NCBI RefSeq assembly: GCF_001282115.1
Contig: NZ_LJBR01000206.1
Coordinates: 1-42,677, forward strand
Reading direction: 5' to 3'
DNA length: 42,677 nt
From: Streptomyces sp. NRRL B-24085
Lineage (GTDB): Bacteria > Actinomycetota > Actinomycetes > Streptomycetales > Streptomycetaceae
Below are positions 39,023 through 42,677 of the stretch, in pieces. Positions within the stretch are counted from its first letter, which is position 1. Each line of letters begins with the position of its first letter. The position numbers were made by a program, and so were the translations under genes. The notes under the pieces were generated by a model, which ran no database searches, was not told the DNA's origin, and was given only the letters and a program-made list of their open reading frames with translations.

Positions 39023-40138
39023 ATGCCGCGCATCGTCTGCGTCGCCGGGGCTCGCCCCAACTACATGAAGATCAAACCGGTGATGGACGCCCTGGAGAGC
39101 CGGGGCGCCGAGGTGATCCTCGTGCACACCGGCCAGCACTACGACCCGGCCATGAACGACGTGTTCTTCGCCGATCTCGGCATCCGCCCGCCCGACCGCT
39201 TCCTCGGGGTCGGTTCCGGCAGCCACGCCGAGCAGACCGGACGCGTGATGACCGCGTTCGAGCCCCTGCTCGCCGAACTCGCCCCGGACATCGTCGTCGT
39301 GGTCGGCGACATCAACTCCACCCTGGCCTGCGCCCTGGTCACCGCCAAGGCCGGACCGCTGCTCGCCCACGTCGAGTCCGGGCTGCGCAGCCGGGACTGG
39401 GGCATGCCGGAGGAGGTCAACCGGGTCGCCACCGACCGGGTCAGCGACTATCTGCTGGCCCCCTCCCCCGACGCCGCCGACAACCTGCGTGCCGAGGGCT
39501 ACCGGGAGGACCAGATCCACCTGGTCGGCAACGTCATGATCGACACGCTGCTCGCCAACCTGGAGCGGGCCAGGGCCTCCGACGTCCTCGGTCGACTCGG
39601 CCTGGCCAAGGGCGAGTTCGGCCTGGTCACCCTGCACCGCCCGGCCAACGTGGACGATCCCGAGACTCTCGCCGGCCTGCTGAAGGCGCTCGGCGAGATC
39701 GCCGGCCGGCTGCCGTTGCTGCTGCCCGTGCATCCGCGCGCGGCCGGCCGGCTGGCCGAGATCGGCGTGCCCGGCGGCATCCGGCTGGTGCCGCCCGCCG
39801 GGTACCTGGACTTCATCGCCCTCCAGGACGCCGCGCGGGTCGTGCTGACCGACTCGGGCGGCATCCAGGAGGAGACCACCGCACTCGGCGTGCCCTGCGT
39901 GACCCTGCGGGACAACACCGAGCGCCCCATCACCGTCGAGGAGGGCACCAACGTGCTGGCCGGCCGGGACCCGTCCCGGATCGTGTCCGTCGTGCACCGG
40001 GTGCTCGACGCGCCTCCCGCACCGCGCCGGCCGGAACTGTGGGACGGACACGCCAGTGACCGGATCGCAGAGGTCCTGCTGGAGGGAGGCACGGCGAACA
40101 CCCGACCGAGGCCCACCGATCGAACGTTCCCCATATGA
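39023..40138 (+). CDS. wecB: UDP-N-acetylglucosamine 2-epimerase, non-hydrolysing
   Basis: A 371-residue epimerase of the WecB/MnaA family. Landmarks are GARPNYMKIKPVMDAL, HTGQHYDPAMNDVFF, HVESGLRSRDWGMPEEVNR, VTLHRPANVDDPE and SGGIQEETTALGVPCVTLRDNTE. It interconverts UDP-GlcNAc and UDP-ManNAc. It follows the dehydrogenase by 3 bases and supplies its probable substrate. Actinobacteria use UDP-ManNAc for teichoic and teichuronic-type polymers. The C-terminal tail past VLLEGG is an unconserved 15-residue extension running into a symmetric promoter-like region. Confidence 0.95.
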   Translation: MPRIVCVAGARPNYMKIKPVMDALESRGAEVILVHTGQHYDPAMNDVFFADLGIRPPDRFLGVGSGSHAEQTGRVMTAFEPLLAELAPDIVVVVGDINSTLACALVTAKAGPLLAHVESGLRSRDWGMPEEVNRVATDRVSDYLLAPSPDAADNLRAEGYREDQIHLVGNVMIDTLLANLERARASDVLGRLGLAKGEFGLVTLHRPANVDDPETLAGLLKALGEIAGRLPLLLPVHPRAAGRLAEIGVPGGIRLVPPAGYLDFIALQDAARVVLTDSGGIQEETTALGVPCVTLRDNTERPITVEEGTNVLAGRDPSRIVSVVHRVLDAPPAPRRPELWDGHASDRIAEVLLEGGTANTRPRPTDRTFPI

Positions 40139-40168
40139 TCCGCTTGCAACATATGCTCGTCGAACGTT
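40120..40168. promoter_or_regulatory. nested symmetric motif between epimerase and Wzz-like genes
   Basis: TCGAACGTT occurs at 40120-40128 and 40160-40168, exactly 40 bp apart. CATATG occurs at 40132-40137 and 40150-40155 between them. All four elements or their cores are palindromic. The site lies at the only larger gap in the operon, so an internal promoter or a two-site operator is likely. Confidence 0.45.
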
Positions 40169-40189
40169 TGGGCGCGAGGGGGGACCACC

Positions 40190-41023
40190 ATGGATCTCGC
40201 TGAGATCTTCCGGGTGATGCGCAGGCGCTGGTACGTCCTGCTGCCGGGACTGCTGCTGACCGTCGGCCTGACCGTGGCCGTGGCGGTGACGGTCCCGGTC
40301 ACCTACCAGTCGCAGAGCACGGTGGTCCTGCTGAACTCCGAGAAGGCCACCAAGGCCTACGACGGCAATCCCTTCCTCAGCACCCAGACCTCGCTGACCG
40401 GCATGGCCGACAGCCTGGCCCGCAACCTCAACTCCGACGCCTCGCTGCGGGAGCTCAAGTCCCGTGGCGCCACCGGCACGTTCGAGGCCAAGCTCGCCGA
40501 CAACGCGCAGGGGCCGCTCATGTGGCTCACGGTGACCGGCACCGACAAGAAGGCCGTCCTGAAGTCGGACCGCATCCTGACCGCGTACGCGGGCGAGCGG
40601 CTGGTGCAGTTCCAGAAACAGCAGTCGGTCACGACGGACGCCATGATCCGCATGTCGACCATCGTGGCCCCGCAGAACCCGATCGCGCAGACCAAGACCC
40701 GCATCGAGTACATGGTGATGGCCGGGGGTCTCGGCCTGGTCCTCAGCCTCGTCGCCACCTTCTACGCGGAGGCGCGCCGGCGGCCGCGTCCGGCCGTGCG
40801 CGAGGAGGAGCCCGTGCGGCCGGCCGGTGAGGCGGCCGAGTCGGTCGCCGAGCAGACGATGGCCCTGCGGACACCGCCCAGTTGGTCGCGGTCGGCCGAG
40901 CGGCGGCACGCCGAAGGGCCGCGGGACCGGCGGTCCGTCATGACCGTGGCGCCCGCCGCCGACGCGCTCGACGAGGAGTCGACACATGGACAGCGTTCGC
41001 ACACCGGACAGCGAGAGAGCTGA
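40190..41023 (+). CDS. Wzz-like chain-length/polysaccharide co-polymerase membrane protein
   Basis: A 277-residue protein. MDLAEIFRVMRRRWYVLLPG and the hydrophobic helix after it (about 14-37) match the N-terminus of Wzz/CapA-type proteins. A periplasm-like extracellular part follows, then a second helix (about 171-189, MVMAGGLGLVLSLVATF). An Arg/Glu-rich cytoplasmic tail of 85 residues has no kinase motif. It probably sets polymer length or assembles the export complex. GAGGGGGG precedes ATG 40190. The 3' end overlaps the flippase gene by 38 bases. Confidence 0.85.
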   Translation: MDLAEIFRVMRRRWYVLLPGLLLTVGLTVAVAVTVPVTYQSQSTVVLLNSEKATKAYDGNPFLSTQTSLTGMADSLARNLNSDASLRELKSRGATGTFEAKLADNAQGPLMWLTVTGTDKKAVLKSDRILTAYAGERLVQFQKQQSVTTDAMIRMSTIVAPQNPIAQTKTRIEYMVMAGGLGLVLSLVATFYAEARRRPRPAVREEEPVRPAGEAAESVAEQTMALRTPPSWSRSAERRHAEGPRDRRSVMTVAPAADALDEESTHGQRSHTGQRES

Positions 41024-42482
41024 GCCGGGCGACAGCCCGTCGCCTCCCGCCCCTGCCTCCCTCGGCACGAAGGTCCGTTCCGCGGCCCGCTGGAGCCTGA
41101 TCAACACCCTGGTGATGCGCCTCGGCAACTTCGCCACCGGCATCCTGCTGGCGCGGTTCGCCCTGGGCCCGGCGGAGTGGGGCGTCTACGGCATCGCCCA
41201 GACCGTGCTCCTGGTCCTGCTGTCCGCGAACGAACTGGGGGTGGGCCTCGCCATCATCCGCTGGGAGGGCGACCCGCGCCGCTTCGCACCGACCGTGCTC
41301 ACCCTGAGTGTGCTGTCCAGCGGCCTGCTGTACGTGGCGCTGTTCGCCTCGGCGCCCACGGTGGCCCGGCTGCTCGGCTCGCCCGGCGCCTCGGACGTGC
41401 TCCGGGTGATGTGCCTGTGCCTGGTGATCGACGCGGTGGCGCACGTGCCCGCCGGCATCCTGACCCGGGAGTTCGCGCAGGGCAGGCGGATGGTCATCGA
41501 CGCGCTCAACTTCGTCCTCAGCACGGCCGTGACCCTGGTGCTGGCCTTCGCCGGCTGGGGCGCGATGAGCTTCGCCTGCGGCGCGGTCGCGGGCAACGTC
41601 GCCGCACTCGTCGGCTGTGCGATCGCCGTCCCCGGGACCCTGCGGTTCGGCTGGGACCGCCAACAGGCCCGCGCCCTGCTGAAGTTCGGGCTGCCGCTGG
41701 CCGGCGCGAGCCTCCTCGCCCTGGCCGTGGTCAACGTGGACAGCATGGTCGTGGGCTCCTCCCTCGGCCAGATCTCGCTCGGCTTCTACGTCCTGGCGTT
41801 CAACATGTCCGGCTGGCCGGTCCGCGTCATCTCCGAGGCGGCCCGGCGGGTCTCCTTCGCCGGTTTCTCCCGGCTGGCCGACTCGCCGAAGGCGCTGGCC
41901 CAGGGCTTCAGCCGGGCCCTGGGCGTCCTGGTCACCGGCACGGTGCCGCTGTGCGTCCTGCTGGGCGGGCTCGCGGCCCCGGTCATCCACCTCGTCTACG
42001 GCGGCAAGTGGCTGCCCGCCGCCGAGGCGCTGCCGTGGCTGATGGCCCTGGGCCTGATCCGCATCGTCTGCGAACTCGCCTACGACTGTCTGGTGGCGGT
42101 CGGCCGGCGCCGTTCGCTCATCCTCGTGCAGGGCCTGTGGGTGGCCGCCCTCGTCCCGGTCCTGATCGTCGGCGCCCGGCTCGGCGGCATCGTCGGTGTC
42201 GCCCAGGGCCATGTCCTGGTGGGCGCAGGGCTCGTCGTCCCCGTCTTCCTCCACGCCCTCACCCGCGCCGGGATCGGCCTCGCCCCCATGGCCCGGGCCT
42301 GCGCCTGGCCCTTCCTCGGCGGCGTGGCGATGACCCTGGTGCTGCTCGGCACCAAGCGGCTGCTGGGCGAGGGCACCCCGGCCCTGTTCGTGACCGGCGC
42401 GGCCGCCCTCGCCTGCTACGTGGTGTGCGTGCTGCCCGGCCGCCGTTTCCTGCTCGGCTCCCGGACCCCGGAGACCGTATGA
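40986..42482 (+). CDS. polysaccharide flippase (Wzx/MATE-like, MVF superfamily)
   Basis: A 498-residue membrane protein with 12-14 predicted helices after a hydrophilic N-terminus of about 35 residues. AARWSLINTLVMRLGNFATG starts the first helix, and ALGPAEWGVYGIAQTV, NVDSMVVGSSLG and SLGFYVLAFNMSGWPVR are typical of the oligosaccharide flippase family. It would move the lipid-linked repeat unit across the cytoplasmic membrane. GAGGAG lies 8 bases before ATG 40986. The gene starts inside the Wzz-like gene and ends in an ATGA overlap with the lipoprotein gene. Confidence 0.9.
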   Translation: MDSVRTPDSERAEPGDSPSPPAPASLGTKVRSAARWSLINTLVMRLGNFATGILLARFALGPAEWGVYGIAQTVLLVLLSANELGVGLAIIRWEGDPRRFAPTVLTLSVLSSGLLYVALFASAPTVARLLGSPGASDVLRVMCLCLVIDAVAHVPAGILTREFAQGRRMVIDALNFVLSTAVTLVLAFAGWGAMSFACGAVAGNVAALVGCAIAVPGTLRFGWDRQQARALLKFGLPLAGASLLALAVVNVDSMVVGSSLGQISLGFYVLAFNMSGWPVRVISEAARRVSFAGFSRLADSPKALAQGFSRALGVLVTGTVPLCVLLGGLAAPVIHLVYGGKWLPAAEALPWLMALGLIRIVCELAYDCLVAVGRRRSLILVQGLWVAALVPVLIVGARLGGIVGVAQGHVLVGAGLVVPVFLHALTRAGIGLAPMARACAWPFLGGVAMTLVLLGTKRLLGEGTPALFVTGAAALACYVVCVLPGRRFLLGSRTPETV

Positions 42483-42677
42483 CCACGCTCCGCCGACTCC
42501 TCCTCGGCCTGGCGCTCTTACTGACGGCCGCGTGCTCCTCGGGCGGTGAGAAGGCCGACCGCGCCGACCCGACGCCCACGCGGGCGCCCCGGGTCTCCGC
42601 CGACCCGACGCCCTCCCCGAGTGCCTCGCCCTCCTCCAGTCCGACCCTTGCGCTGCCCACCCACAGGCCCAGGCCGT
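42479..42677 (+). CDS. lipoprotein, 3' truncated by the window edge
   Basis: ATG 42479 overlaps the flippase stop (ATGA). The first residues form a lipoprotein signal (MTTLRRLLLGLALLLTAACS, lipobox TAAC with Cys19). A Pro/Thr/Ser-rich linker follows. Codon 14 is TTA (42518-42520), the rare Leu codon read by bldA tRNA. The rest is outside the window; a surface glycosidase or polysaccharide-linked protein would fit, but this cannot be told. Confidence 0.8.
   Translation, partial: MTTLRRLLLGLALLLTAACSSGGEKADRADPTPTRAPRVSADPTPSPSASPSSSPTLALPTHRPRP

Noticed and set aside
37754..41143. A very long minus-strand open frame opposite the polysaccharide genes
   Set aside because: It is antisense to five well-supported genes; its Gly/Val/Asp/Gln-rich translation is a mirror of their codon bias and has no family motif.

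Overview
The window looks like chromosome from a Streptomyces or close relative. GC is very high with G/C third positions, GTG starts are common, and TTA codons are nearly absent. It carries a monomeric NADP isocitrate dehydrogenase, a LAL-type LuxR regulator, actinobacterial sulfur leader peptides and many 4-base stop/start overlaps. I see no tRNA, rRNA, CRISPR array, insertion sequence or integrase. All calls come from reading the sequence; no database search was run.

Layout. (1) 1-5 kb: the end of an LPG-synthase-type membrane protein, then a minus-strand polyol operon (FGGY kinase, GlpA-like dehydrogenase with a C-terminal iron-sulfur domain, FAD oxidoreductase) below a perfect 10-bp inverted repeat. 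(2) 5-14 kb: an unknown protein, an APC permease, an MscS channel, a secreted M1 peptidase, isocitrate dehydrogenase, three degenerate repeats of about 155 bp, and an N-formylglutamate amidohydrolase-like enzyme. (3) 14.1-19.4 kb: an ECF sigma factor, an acidic partner protein and a cytoplasmic subtilisin in one operon, divergent from a helical-repeat CHAT (caspase-like) protease. (4) 19.5-22.5 kb: a LAL regulator divergent from a metzincin protease. (5) 22.7-31.1 kb: a sulfur block with a decayed GNAT pseudogene, two NtaA/SnaA-type flavin monooxygenases, a GNAT, a polar amino-acid-type ABC importer and an apparently frameshifted glutathionyl-hydroquinone-reductase-like gene. Three tiny leader peptides sharing a DL-x-RVS core sit in front of the transcription units. 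(6) 31.2-34.8 kb: a sugar-acid dehydratase divergent from an IclR regulator and a zinc alcohol dehydrogenase. (7) 35-42.7 kb: a surface-polysaccharide cluster (left-handed beta-helix acetyltransferase, unknown helical protein, WecG/TagA transferase, UDP-sugar dehydrogenase, WecB epimerase, Wzz-like protein, flippase, start of a lipoprotein) that runs off the right edge.

How the genes work together. The sulfur block parallels the Bacillus ytm and yxe operons, in which ABC import, N-acetylation and a flavin monooxygenase salvage S-modified cysteines. The polysaccharide genes would make UDP-ManNAc, oxidise it to ManNAcA, transfer an N-acetylhexosamine(uronic acid) to a lipid carrier and flip the product. 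The strongest candidate for an undescribed system is the sigma/acidic protein/subtilisin/CHAT module, a CRISPR-free gene set that resembles the protease-controlled sigma arm of Craspase loci.
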